Notes: generated from the letters alone by a model not told the origin. A DNA stretch of 11,279 nucleotides from M3007 sp038203695 (GCA_038203695.1 JBBRDQ010000170.1:1-11279); one strand, 5' to 3'. Shown: positions 1 to 7,270, counted from the first letter of the stretch. Numbers and translations: made by a program.

Positions 1-1
1 C

Positions 2-2377
2 ACCCTGCAACGCATCTGGCGGTCTACCGATAAGGGGGCAAGTTGGGCCGTCGCGTACACCGGTTTGCAGCAACTTGATGAAAGTTTCAAAGTCGCCGGT
101 AGCATTATTGCCCGTACGGCTTCGGGGTTCTTGCGCTCGGAGGATAACGGAACTACGTGGAATACGGCCGTTTACGGACTAAAACCCATTGCGCTGGCTG
201 GCTTCCATATTACGCCCGATGGGCACTGGGTAGTTATTCCCAAGATCAACTCACCAGCGGTGTACACGAGCGACAACGAAGGATTGTCGTACCGGTATAT
301 TCCATTTCCTTATTACGAGCCTTCTAAGGTGATTGCCCAGGGTAATCAAATCGCCATCTCTTACTTTAATTATGTAGCCTATTCTGCCGACGGTGGGCAG
401 AGTTGGGTGAAATTGCCTGATTTGGCCGGGGTACAGAGTTTCAATACTATTTTCTGGCAGGGAATGAACTTATATGCGCTGACTTCCACGGGCACCTTGC
501 ACCGGTATAAAACGTCGAGCGGCAGTTGGTCGGCCATCAATGCCGGTGGAACGATGTATGCGGCAACGGCATTACAAGATCTGCTTTTTGTCGCCGGCGA
601 CTGGGGGATTAAGGTTTCCGACGATGCCGGGCTTACCTGGAAGTTATTGCCCAATGTGCCGGGTACGCCCTTGGCCCCTTTTGTAGGCGCTACCCAATTG
701 TATGCGATCGGAGAACGGATTTTCCTTTCTTCCAACCCCTATGGCATGTCGGTGAGTGATGATTATGGGCTTACCTGGCAAAATGCCGGTAGTGGCATGG
801 ATGTCAATTCTACCCAGAACATTACCATCATGGAAGGAGTCGGTGCGCAAATTCTGGCCCATCGGCTGGGTTATCCCTTATATGCTTCCGCAAATGGCGG
901 CCTGGAATGGTTTCCCTACATCGCCGGACCCTCCGTGGCTTACAATTTCGTGGAGGCGTACGACAGTTTCGTGTATATCGGTTCGAACGCGCAATTTACG
1001 CGCCGCAATATCAATGACTGGGCCCTTTCTGTCGCGCGCGGCACGGTGTACAACGACGAAAATAACAATGGGCAGCGCGATCCGCTCGAAATGGGCATAC
1101 CGAACGTGGTTGTTTTTGAAGAAAGTGGCATCGATATCGCACTTACGGATATGTCAGGCAAGTATGCCTTGCGCATTAACGACGATGCTGCCGGCGACGA
1201 GATCCGGATTTACCCCGCTTTTGCAGCATTGCAAAATGCACAACCGACTGACTATGTGGTGAATATGAGTGTGGATAGCCTCGATTTTGGTATTTATGCG
1301 CCGCAATTGGACTTGAGCGTTCAAATGAGTAATTCCGTGCAGCCGCGTTCTGGGTTTGGTTATTCCATGTGGGTGGCTGCGTTCAATCAGGGTATCCATG
1401 CGTTGAATAATGTACAAATCAGATTAGCACCCGATGCGCGGCTACACTTACTGTCGGCTTCTACGCCCGCCAGCCAGGTCATCGGCGATACCCTGATTTG
1501 GAATATTCCGAGTCTGCCCGCGTTTTCGGGCCAAGAATTTGGCCTGCTGTTTCGCCTGGATAGTACGGCTGTTATCGGCTCGCTTTTACACAATTACAGT
1601 ACGGTCACTTTCGACGGCATCGACGATCTTCCGGCCAATAACCATGATTCGCTGGTACAAGTCATTGTGGGCTCCTACGATCCCAACGACAAACAGGTCA
1701 GCCGCGAACGTATTACGCCGGCTGAAGTGACGCAACAACCGCTGCTGCGGTACACCGTTCGCTTTCAGAATACCGGCAATTTCCCGGCTGATTTCGTGCG
1801 TATCCGCGACACCTTAACTGCGGCATTGGATCCTAATTCCTTCCGTTTGATCGGGGCCAGCCATCCGGTGGAAACCAAATTTCGTTCACCTGGCGTACTG
1901 GATTTTTATTTCAAGGATATATTCCTGCCCGACAGCACCTCGAATGAGGCGGCTAGCCACGGATTTGTGACGTTTGAAATCCGGACGAATACAACCTTGG
2001 CCGAAGGCGATAGCATTCTCAACCGGGCCGGGATTTATTTCGATTACAATCCGCCGGTTTTGACGAATTATGCGGCCATAGTTGTCAAGGACTCAACCGT
2101 CCATACCAGTCAGCCAATCCTTTCGGCAATTGCGTTGTTACAGATAATTCCGAATCCGGTTGCCGGTGACTGGGTATATTTGACCCTGCCAGAGGGTACC
2201 GATGAAAAGGGACAGATAACATTATGGGATAAACAAGGTAAGGTGATTTGGTCGAAGGAAATGTGGTTGCAGCCGATCCTGACAATACCTATAAGCCAGG
2301 CATTATCAGGAAGTTATATCATTTCTGTAAATGCCCGCTCGCGTACCTGGGTTGGAAAAGTAAATATACTCAGGTGA
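2..2377 (+). CDS. Large secreted Asp-box/SdrD-B/DUF11-type protein with T9SS type A sorting domain (5' partial)
   Basis: The reading frame is open from the first bases of the window, so the start lies upstream; the TTG at 65 is not a credible start because an Asp-box motif is encoded before it (bases 23-46). Numbering residues from 65, Asp-box (BNR/sortilin-like) motifs of the form S-x-D-x-G-x-x-W recur near residues 25, 69, 107, 185, 231 and 275, indicating a beta-propeller. An SdrD-B-like module follows (about 325-395; calcium-type motif DENNNGQRDP). Then come a DUF11/CARDB-like beta module (about 413-535) and a second conserved module beginning YDPNDK (about 538-668; RYTVRFQNTGN and AGIYFDYNPPV), typical of Bacteroidota surface proteins. 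Residues 692-770 are a T9SS type A sorting domain (IIPNPVAG ... SGSYIISV ... GKV). The protein is probably exported across the outer membrane and anchored or released by the T9SS. Its ligand or substrate is unknown. Architecture is confident; function is not. Confidence 0.9.
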   Translation, partial: TLQRIWRSTDKGASWAVAYTGLQQLDESFKVAGSIIARTASGFLRSEDNGTTWNTAVYGLKPIALAGFHITPDGHWVVIPKINSPAVYTSDNEGLSYRYIPFPYYEPSKVIAQGNQIAISYFNYVAYSADGGQSWVKLPDLAGVQSFNTIFWQGMNLYALTSTGTLHRYKTSSGSWSAINAGGTMYAATALQDLLFVAGDWGIKVSDDAGLTWKLLPNVPGTPLAPFVGATQLYAIGERIFLSSNPYGMSVSDDYGLTWQNAGSGMDVNSTQNITIMEGVGAQILAHRLGYPLYASANGGLEWFPYIAGPSVAYNFVEAYDSFVYIGSNAQFTRRNINDWALSVARGTVYNDENNNGQRDPLEMGIPNVVVFEESGIDIALTDMSGKYALRINDDAAGDEIRIYPAFAALQNAQPTDYVVNMSVDSLDFGIYAPQLDLSVQMSNSVQPRSGFGYSMWVAAFNQGIHALNNVQIRLAPDARLHLLSASTPASQVIGDTLIWNIPSLPAFSGQEFGLLFRLDSTAVIGSLLHNYSTVTFDGIDDLPANNHDSLVQVIVGSYDPNDKQVSRERITPAEVTQQPLLRYTVRFQNTGNFPADFVRIRDTLTAALDPNSFRLIGASHPVETKFRSPGVLDFYFKDIFLPDSTSNEAASHGFVTFEIRTNTTLAEGDSILNRAGIYFDYNPPVLTNYAAIVVKDSTVHTSQPILSAIALLQIIPNPVAGDWVYLTLPEGTDEKGQITLWDKQGKVIWSKEMWLQPILTIPISQALSGSYIISVNARSRTWVGKVNILR

Positions 2378-2452
2378 AAAATCCGCTTCTGAAACCAATA
2401 CCCCGACGCATCGTTAAATCGAAAATTCTTATTATACAACCTATCAATCCGC

Positions 2453-4084
2453 ATGACTGACGCAATTTTTACCGTTCCACCACCGGTCAATGAACCCATT
2501 TACACCTACGCACCCGGTTCGCCGGAAAAGATCGCGTTGAAAAAAGCCCTGGCCGACGCCAAAGCGACGCAAAAAAATGTCCCCATGTTTATTGGTGGAC
2601 AACATGTGCACACGGGAAAACAAGTCGCGATGCACCCGCCGCACGAGCATGCCCACACGTTGGGTTCCTATTCGGGTGGCGATGCCTCGCATGTAAACGC
2701 TGCCATCGAGGCGGCACTACAGGCCAAACCTGCCTGGGAAGCGATGCCCTGGCAGGAACGCGCCGCTATTTTTCTGCGCGCTGCCGATTTACTGACCGGA
2801 CCGTATCGCGCCCGCATGAGTGCTGCGACGATGTTGTGCCAAAGTAAAAATGCCTACCAGGCAGAAATTGACTGCATTTGCGAACTGGCGGATTTCTGGC
2901 GGTACAATGTTTATTTCATGCAGGAAATCTATAAACAACAGCCGGTAAGTACGCGCAATACTTGGAATCGCACCGACTGGCGGCCTTTGGAGGGCTTTAT
3001 TTTTGCATTGACCCCCTTTAATTTTACCGCGATTGCCGGCAATCTGCCTTCCGCGCCGGCTATGCTGGGCAACGTAGCGGTGTGGAAGCCGGCCGAATCG
3101 CAGATTTATTCAGCGGCACTCATTATGGAGATATTCGAGGAGGCGGGGCTGCCGGCTGGCGTGATCAACCTCATTTATGTGGATGGACCAACGGTCGGGG
3201 AGATCGTTTTTAAACATCCGGAATTTGCGGGGCTGCATTTCACCGGAAGCACCGGCGTATTTCAGCGCATCTGGAAAACGATCGGCGAAAACATCGCCGG
3301 TTACAAATCTTATCCGCGTATAGTAGGGGAGACCGGTGGCAAAGATTTTGTGATCGCCCACGCTTCGGCTGAACCGGTTTCTGTAGCCGTAGCCCTGGCC
3401 CGTGGTGCGTTTGAGTACCAGGGACAGAAATGTTCGGCGGCTTCCCGGGCCTACGTTCCGGCTAGTCTCTGGCCGACCGTAAAAGATCGCCTGGTAGCGG
3501 ATCTGCAAACCATGAAAATGGGCACGACGGAAGATTTTACCAACTTTATCAATGCGGTGATCGATGAAAAGGCGTTTGATAAAATCAGCGCTTATATCAC
3601 GGCGGCCAAAAAATCCGATCAGGTTAATGTCGTTGCCGGTGGTAATTTTGATAAATCAGCGGGTTATTTTATCGAACCGACCGTATTGGAAGTTTCTGAT
3701 CCGAGCTATACCACGATGTGTGAAGAAATATTCGGACCGGTATTAAGCATCTATGTATACCCTGATGCCGAGTATGAACGCATCCTGGATATTGCGAATG
3801 CGACCTCACCGTATGCGTTAACGGGCGCAATTTTTGCCAAAGACCGGGCTGCCTTGGCTATGGCGAACGATAAACTGCGCCATGCAGCCGGTAATTATTA
3901 CATCAATGACAAACCGACGGGGGCGGTAGTCGGACAGCAGCCTTTTGGCGGCGGCCGGGCATCGGGCACGAACGATAAAGCCGGATCCATGCTGAATATG
4001 TACCGCTGGTTGTCGCCGCGGACGATGAAGGAAACGACCGTGCCGGCAGTGGATTACCGATATCCGTTTTTGCAGGAAAAGTAA
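2453..4084 (+). CDS. pruA: L-glutamate gamma-semialdehyde dehydrogenase (1-pyrroline-5-carboxylate dehydrogenase)
   Basis: This cytosolic NAD-dependent enzyme oxidises glutamate gamma-semialdehyde, the open form of pyrroline-5-carboxylate, to glutamate, the second step of proline breakdown. The 543 residues match the usual length of the stand-alone, eukaryote/Bacteroidota-type P5C dehydrogenase. Aldehyde-dehydrogenase landmarks are all present: TPFNFTAI with the oxyanion Asn190, the cofactor-binding WKPAE with Lys212, FTGSTG at 263-268, the general base Glu293 in GETGGKDF, the nucleophile Cys327 in GQKCSAASR, and EEIFGPV at 424-430. The C-terminal QQPFGGGRASGTNDKAG stretch is typical of P5C dehydrogenases rather than generic aldehyde dehydrogenases. 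The ATG at 2453 gives the expected N-terminus. There is no Shine-Dalgarno sequence, as usual in this phylum. The gene starts 75 bases after the preceding stop, with no clear TAnnTTTG element or terminator between, so co-transcription is possible but functionally unrelated. No proline dehydrogenase gene is nearby. Confidence 0.97.
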   Translation: MTDAIFTVPPPVNEPIYTYAPGSPEKIALKKALADAKATQKNVPMFIGGQHVHTGKQVAMHPPHEHAHTLGSYSGGDASHVNAAIEAALQAKPAWEAMPWQERAAIFLRAADLLTGPYRARMSAATMLCQSKNAYQAEIDCICELADFWRYNVYFMQEIYKQQPVSTRNTWNRTDWRPLEGFIFALTPFNFTAIAGNLPSAPAMLGNVAVWKPAESQIYSAALIMEIFEEAGLPAGVINLIYVDGPTVGEIVFKHPEFAGLHFTGSTGVFQRIWKTIGENIAGYKSYPRIVGETGGKDFVIAHASAEPVSVAVALARGAFEYQGQKCSAASRAYVPASLWPTVKDRLVADLQTMKMGTTEDFTNFINAVIDEKAFDKISAYITAAKKSDQVNVVAGGNFDKSAGYFIEPTVLEVSDPSYTTMCEEIFGPVLSIYVYPDAEYERILDIANATSPYALTGAIFAKDRAALAMANDKLRHAAGNYYINDKPTGAVVGQQPFGGGRASGTNDKAGSMLNMYRWLSPRTMKETTVPAVDYRYPFLQEK

Positions 4085-4117
4085 AGCAGGATAGTGTTTC
4101 ACTTTTCACTTAATACA

Positions 4118-4157
4118 GTAAAACGGCTGCGCGGAATGAATCCGGCAGCCGTTTTAC
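4118..4157. terminator. Bidirectional terminator hairpin between pruA and rplS
   Basis: A perfect 13-bp inverted repeat (GTAAAACGGCTGC at 4118-4130 and its complement at 4145-4157) is extended inward by CGGA/TCCG (4132-4135 with 4141-4144), leaving a 5-base loop and one bulged G. The AAAA/TTTT at the outer stem gives a T-run at the 3' side on either strand. It lies between the converging ends of pruA (stop at 4084) and rplS (stop at 4184), which is where a shared terminator is expected. Confidence 0.85.
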
Positions 4158-4183
4158 GGTAATATCTAAAAAGGATGGTTTGC

Positions 4184-4549
4184 TTAGTTTGCGCCCATTT
4201 TGCGTTCTTTGATCCGGGCTTTTTTGCCGACCAAACCACGCAGGTAGTAGAGGCGTGCGCGCCGAACATGGCCACGTTTTACCACTTGCACGGCGGCAAT
4301 GTTCGGGTTCGAGTAAGAGAAAATCCGCTCAACACCTACGCCGTGCGAAATTTTCCGAACGGTGAAACTTTTCGTCAGGCCGTGGCCTTTGATCTGGATC
4401 ACATCACCGCGATAGTCCTGTTCGCGGGTTTTATCACCTTCCACGATTTTATAAGTAACGATAACGGTATCGCCGGTTTTGAAATCAGGAAACTGCGGTG
4501 TGATCAGCAGCTGCTCGTGTATGAATTGAATGGCTTCCAACTCTTTCAT
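4184..4549 (-). CDS. rplS: 50S ribosomal protein L19
   Basis: L19 sits at the interface between the large and small ribosomal subunits and contributes to an intersubunit bridge. The 121-residue product has the family signature almost intact: F-x-T-G-D-T-V near the N-terminus, then KGHGLTKSFTVRKIS, GVGVERIFSYSNPNI, and a basic tail VVKRGHVRRARLYYLRG ending in KKARIKER. Length is normal (about 115-125). The ATG at 4549 gives MKELEAIQFIHEQ, a normal L19 N-terminus. The gene stands alone here, without the rpsP-rimM-trmD partners found upstream of rplS in many bacteria, which is common in Bacteroidota. It converges on pruA and diverges from the YceI gene. Confidence 0.97.
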   Translation of the reverse strand: MKELEAIQFIHEQLLITPQFPDFKTGDTVIVTYKIVEGDKTREQDYRGDVIQIKGHGLTKSFTVRKISHGVGVERIFSYSNPNIAAVQVVKRGHVRRARLYYLRGLVGKKARIKERKMGAN

Positions 4550-4587
4550 TGTATCGCGTGTTTATGTAACTACAAAATTTTGAGGCG

Positions 4588-4595
4588 CAAAGGTA
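4588..4595 (-). promoter_or_regulatory. Probable rplS promoter, -7 element TACCTTTG
   Basis: On the minus strand, TACCTTTG is an exact match to the Bacteroidota -7 consensus TAnnTTTG, 38 bases before the rplS ATG. A T-rich stretch upstream (complement of 4608-4617) may serve as a weak -33 region, but no clear TTTG is present. The inferred transcript would have a leader of only about 30 bases, which contains the short palindrome CAAAATTTTG (4573-4582). Confidence 0.6.
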
Positions 4596-4794
4596 ATACG
4601 ATTCCTGAAAAATAAAAGGATATTTTTATTTTTTATCGGAATGCTGTAGTTATTGCCCGAAAAAGCCGTCTGTAAGACGTTTTGGAGCCCGTCAGTGGCT
4701 TGCCGCCACGCCACGCCGCCGGCCGACTTCCCATTTTTAGTATTATTTGAAAAGAATTAACCTTTGATGTCTAAACACTTATCTTTTAAACATC
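4596..4794. other. Divergent intergenic region with a GC-rich island
   Basis: This spacer between the rplS and YceI promoters is mostly AT-rich, but bases about 4684-4727 form an abrupt GC-rich block. The block contains a 5-bp hairpin, GTGGC (4695-4699) with GCCAC (4705-4709), and on the minus strand tandem GTGGC units flanked by GGCGGC/GGC. Just before it is a small hairpin, CGTCT/AGACG (4667-4671 with 4675-4679), flanked by AAAA and TTTT, a possible weak terminator. No coding potential was recognised. Confidence 0.5.
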
Positions 4795-4802
4795 TATCTT
4801 TG
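4795..4802 (+). promoter_or_regulatory. Probable promoter of the YceI-family gene, -7 element TATCTTTG
   Basis: An exact TAnnTTTG match lies 46 bases before the ATG at 4849. The -33 region is not obvious: the nearest TTTG (4763-4766) is farther away than the usual spacing. The leader downstream is AT-rich and lacks a Shine-Dalgarno sequence, as is normal for this phylum. Confidence 0.6.
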
Positions 4803-4848
4803 CACTGCAATCATTGTTCACCACATTATTTTTAACCAATTCACACGC

Positions 4849-5430
4849 ATGAAAAAATTATTTTTTCTCCCAGTTTTCGCCCTGCTCATCATGGCATTCA
4901 CGCCACCTGTTACGTACACCGTTAATACAACCGGCAGCAGTGTCGTCTGGACGGGTTATAAAGTAACAGGCAAACACACCGGTACCGTAAAAGTAAAAAA
5001 TGGCGCAATTCAGTTTACGGATGGCGTACTGACCGGCGGTTCGTTTGACATGGACATGACTTCCATTACCTGCACTGATCAGGAGGGAGAATGGGCGGCT
5101 AAATTAGTGGGTCACCTGCAAAGCGAAGATTTCTTCGGAACGGTTAAATACCCGACTGCCAAATTTGTGATCACGAAAGTAATTCCACAGGGGACCCCTG
5201 GCAACTACAAGGTGGTCGGTAACATGACCATCAAAGAAACTACCAAAGAAGAAAAATACTTCGTTACGGTGACCGAAAGCGCGGGTACAGTGACGGCTTC
5301 CGGTAAAATTACCATCGACCGCTCCGAATACAATGTGAAATACGGTTCGGGTTCATTTTTCGACGGATTGGGCGATAAAACCATTTACGACGAGTTTGAT
5401 CTGCAGGTTTACTTAACGGCTAAAAAATAA
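4849..5430 (+). CDS. YceI-family periplasmic lipocalin-like protein
   Basis: YceI proteins are secreted beta-barrels with a lipocalin-like pocket; characterised members bind polyisoprenoid-type lipids, and the ligand here is unknown. The 193-residue product begins with a signal peptide (MKKLFFLPVFALLIMAFT, cleavage probably near residues 17-20) and has no lipobox cysteine, so it should be soluble after export. Family landmarks follow: a first strand with VVWTGYKVTGKHTGTV (about 32-47), a GGSFDMDMTSI stretch (about 63-73), the HLQSEDFF...YPTAKF block (89-106) corresponding to the hallmark HL-S-DFF-V-YP-A-F, and a C-terminal IDRSEYNVKYGSGSFFDGL block (156-174) typical of Bacteroidota members. 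It has its own -7 element and terminator, so it appears monocistronic. Family assignment is firm; the physiological role is not. Confidence 0.95.
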   Translation: MKKLFFLPVFALLIMAFTPPVTYTVNTTGSSVVWTGYKVTGKHTGTVKVKNGAIQFTDGVLTGGSFDMDMTSITCTDQEGEWAAKLVGHLQSEDFFGTVKYPTAKFVITKVIPQGTPGNYKVVGNMTIKETTKEEKYFVTVTESAGTVTASGKITIDRSEYNVKYGSGSFFDGLGDKTIYDEFDLQVYLTAKK

Positions 5431-5459
5431 TCCAATTGACACATTGTCAGTAAATTATG

Positions 5460-5500
5460 AAATCCGGTTGGCGTTCAAGTCAGCCGGATTTTCTATTTTT
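5460..5500 (+). terminator. Terminator after the YceI-family gene
   Basis: The arms at 5460-5472 and 5479-5491 pair over 13 bp, including two G-U wobbles (outer AAATCCGG with CCGGATTT), around a 6-base loop. A T-rich tail follows to 5500. It starts 29 bases after the stop codon, a classic intrinsic terminator position. Confidence 0.85.
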
Positions 5501-5535
5501 GTGTAAAATGCTCGCCATAATACGGAGGGACATGC

Positions 5536-5543
5536 TAACTTTG
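5536..5543 (+). promoter_or_regulatory. Probable promoter of the ThuA-like secreted protein gene, -7 element TAACTTTG
   Basis: An exact TAnnTTTG match lies 35 bases after the preceding terminator and 81 bases before the ATG at 5625. No convincing -33 TTTG at normal spacing is visible. The leader ends in an A-rich segment before the start codon. Confidence 0.55.
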
Positions 5544-5624
5544 TGGTCCTGTATATACGAACGTGCATTGTTTCAGCGTTCAGTTTCCCAAATCTCTATT
5601 TTATAGAAACAAAATTACACGCCC

Positions 5625-6776
5625 ATGTTGCGCCTTGCATTCTTTTTTACGCTGTCAATCGGCTTTTTGGCCCTGACTGCCTATCGGACGGGCGGTCCGC
5701 AAGTTAACGAACGCGCATTTCTCTACAATACCACCCTGGAGGCCGCATTGGATGCCACCGTTTTATTTCCGCTCGACGTAGCGTCGGACAATGACGGACC
5801 GGAAATCGATTCTATCTGGTCGGCCGCACCACGTATATTGATGCTGAACTACAGTGCCTACGACAGCGCGTATTCGAACAAAATCCACCGCACGATCCAG
5901 CACAAATTTCCCGCCGCTACCATGACCGATTTTTGGGATGGCAGTGCGGATGATCTATCTACGACTTTATTGAACCACGACGCCGTGGTAATTGCATATC
6001 CTTATAATGGTGTAACGGAGACGCTCACCGCTTACAGTAAAGTGTTGAATCAATTCATCCGGCAAGGTGGTCTGGTGGTTTTGACGGGAACCCATGAATA
6101 TGGTATGTTGCAACAGTACGGTCTATTCGACCTGGACTTTGGCTACTACTGTTCCGAACCTAAGATTCATCAATCCTTACCTGATCACCCGATGCTCACC
6201 GGCTTACCGGCAGATTTCCCGTTGTGCGATTATGCGTATCCGCTGGACGTTTCGGATCCGGCGTTTCAGACCCTGGCCGATGTAAACGGTTATCCGGTTA
6301 TTGGTTACAAAGCCCTCGGCATGGGCAAAGTGGTCTATCTGGGGCTGGAATTTTATTACGACCAGCCGGAGACCTCTTTACTGCTGGCCAATGTACTTCG
6401 CTGGGGTATTCCTAACATGAAGCGCACCGCAGTGGTTGCGGATGCCAGTCGGCGCATGGTAAAACGTACCGTGGAAGTGTTGCATGCCGGCAATCGCACC
6501 GCCCGGACTGCTACGATTTTCGAACTAAAAATTTACCCTAACCCATATATCAGTAAAGCCACGCTCGACATTGATCTTTCGAAAACAGCGATGGTAGGGG
6601 TGGAAATGACCGATGAAATAGGACGTGTAGTAGCAACCCTGCTCCCGAATAAAAACCTCAATGCAGGTCTGTATCAACTGGAATTGCCGAACCTGGCTCC
6701 GGGCGTCTATTTTGTACAATGCCGGATGGATGACGAGGTAACCGTGCGCAAGGTGGTGAAATCCGCAGCGCGTTAG
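5625..6776 (+). CDS. Secreted ThuA/glutamine-amidotransferase-like protein with T9SS type A sorting domain
   Basis: The 383-residue product starts with a signal peptide (MLRLAFFFTLSIGFLALTA). Residues about 68-262 resemble the ThuA-like branch of the class I glutamine-amidotransferase fold: an opening strand PRILMLNYS, DAVVIAYPYNG, the QGGLVVLTGTHE turn where amidotransferases carry their catalytic cysteine, DHPMLTGLP (187-195; family form HP-x-x-x-GLP), and a closing GMGKVVYLGLEFYY...LLANVLRWGI, where ThuA-like proteins keep the motif G-x-G-x-V-x-Y-x-G. No cysteine is seen at the nucleophile turn, so a glutaminase reaction is not supported. Residues about 301-383 form a T9SS type A sorting domain (LKIYPNPYIS ... 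LAPGVYFVQC ... VRKVV). The protein is therefore probably delivered to the cell surface. Its own promoter and terminator suggest monocistronic expression. The fold call is moderately sure; the substrate, perhaps carbohydrate-related as for other ThuA-like proteins, is not established. Confidence 0.85.
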   Translation: MLRLAFFFTLSIGFLALTAYRTGGPQVNERAFLYNTTLEAALDATVLFPLDVASDNDGPEIDSIWSAAPRILMLNYSAYDSAYSNKIHRTIQHKFPAATMTDFWDGSADDLSTTLLNHDAVVIAYPYNGVTETLTAYSKVLNQFIRQGGLVVLTGTHEYGMLQQYGLFDLDFGYYCSEPKIHQSLPDHPMLTGLPADFPLCDYAYPLDVSDPAFQTLADVNGYPVIGYKALGMGKVVYLGLEFYYDQPETSLLLANVLRWGIPNMKRTAVVADASRRMVKRTVEVLHAGNRTARTATIFELKIYPNPYISKATLDIDLSKTAMVGVEMTDEIGRVVATLLPNKNLNAGLYQLELPNLAPGVYFVQCRMDDEVTVRKVVKSAAR

Positions 6777-6804
6777 GAACGATGTTATGTTGACAACCGT
6801 TCCT

Positions 6805-6841
6805 TAAACAGGCCGTTCCTGTTTATTTTAATAATTTTTTT
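6805..6841 (+). terminator. Terminator after the ThuA-like gene, with an alternative hairpin
   Basis: TAAACAGG (6805-6812) pairs perfectly with CCTGTTTA (6818-6825) around a 5-base loop, followed by a T-rich tract to 6841. The octamer CCGTTCCT occurs twice (6797-6804 and 6813-6820). Each copy can pair with AGGAACG (6775-6781), which overlaps the stop codon, so a second hairpin (6775-6804) can form immediately before the terminator, or compete with it. Confidence 0.8.
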
Positions 6842-6882
6842 AGACACTTTTGATAAACAGTATTTTACACATGTTATAAATT

Positions 6883-6900
6883 AATATTTTTAAAAATATT
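6883..6900. repeat. Perfect 18-bp AT-only palindrome
   Basis: AATATTTTTAAAAATATT is its own reverse complement. It lies 24 bases upstream of the -7-like element at 6924 and could be a protein-binding site or a DNA-bending element. AT-only palindromes also arise by chance in AT-rich DNA, so the functional call is weak. Confidence 0.35.
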
Positions 6901-6923
6901 TTTCAATGTCGTGTGACTAACAC

Positions 6924-6931
6924 TACATTTG
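6924..6931 (+). promoter_or_regulatory. Candidate promoter -7 element TACATTTG
   Basis: This is an exact TAnnTTTG match in the AT-rich gap, just after a short GTGT/ACAC inverted repeat (6911-6914 with 6920-6923). It would drive either a leader of about 790 bases for the giant gene or an independent small RNA. With only six fixed positions a chance match is quite possible. Confidence 0.35.
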
Positions 6932-6963
6932 TGTGTCTTTACGATGTTAGCACATATGCTAAT

Positions 6964-7185
6964 ATTATAGTTCCCCCTTAATCTACGTTTTCCTCTTGAA
7001 GGTATAAAGTTTCCTTCCCTTTTTTCCATTCTATATGGAATTGTGTGTATCATCATTATGCTCCCCCCTGTATGATACACTTTTGCATTTAATCTCTTGT
7101 TGCGTGAATCTGATCTTGAGCGAAAGCAAAAGAGGCGTTCTTGCTTTGTCTGTCCATGGACCAAGCGAGTATTATTTGTCCCCCC
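6964..7185. repeat. Three ATTAT/C-tract direct repeats
   Basis: Three copies of ATTAT, then 3-4 bases, then five or six Cs followed by T occur at 6964-6977, 7055-7068 and 7171-7185 on the plus strand (gap sequences AGTT, GCT and TTGT). Read on the minus strand they are a G5-G6 run, 3-4 bases and ATAAT. Spacing between copies is 91 and 116 bases, so they are not in helical phase. Their role is unknown: binding sites, RNA motifs or remnants of an older duplication are all possible. Confidence 0.45.
7045..7080. other. 9-bp perfect hairpin with a C-tract loop
   Basis: GTGTATCAT (7045-7053) pairs perfectly with ATGATACAC (7072-7080). The 18-base loop contains the second C-tract repeat (C6 at 7063-7068). 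No T-tract at the 3' side on the plus strand makes it a convincing terminator. It could be an RNA structural element presenting the C-run, or an operator with half-sites about 2.5 helical turns apart. Confidence 0.5.
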
Positions 7186-7270
7186 TTGTGGAAAATTTAA
7201 TTTAAAATAAGTTTCCAGCGAAACATCGGCTTGTTCGGTGTAACGATGGTTTTCTGTTAAAAATTGCTCG

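Noticed and set aside
65..67. TTG at 65 as the start of the first gene
   Set aside because: The frame is open back to the window edge and encodes an Asp-box motif (bases 23-46) matching the later propeller repeats, so the gene begins upstream of the window.
756..1262. Plus-strand 168-codon frame inside the first gene
   Set aside because: It lies wholly within the well-supported Asp-box/SdrD-B reading frame, in another phase, and shows no family features.
3110..3508. Minus-strand 132-codon frame inside pruA
   Set aside because: It is a shadow of a clear aldehyde dehydrogenase gene.
4175..4615. Plus-strand 146-codon frame opposite rplS
   Set aside because: It is antisense to a highly conserved ribosomal protein gene and its translation resembles nothing known.
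7063..7068. C6 tract as a phase-variation tract
   Set aside because: Six bases is too short for efficient slipped-strand switching, and it is not inside a recognised gene.
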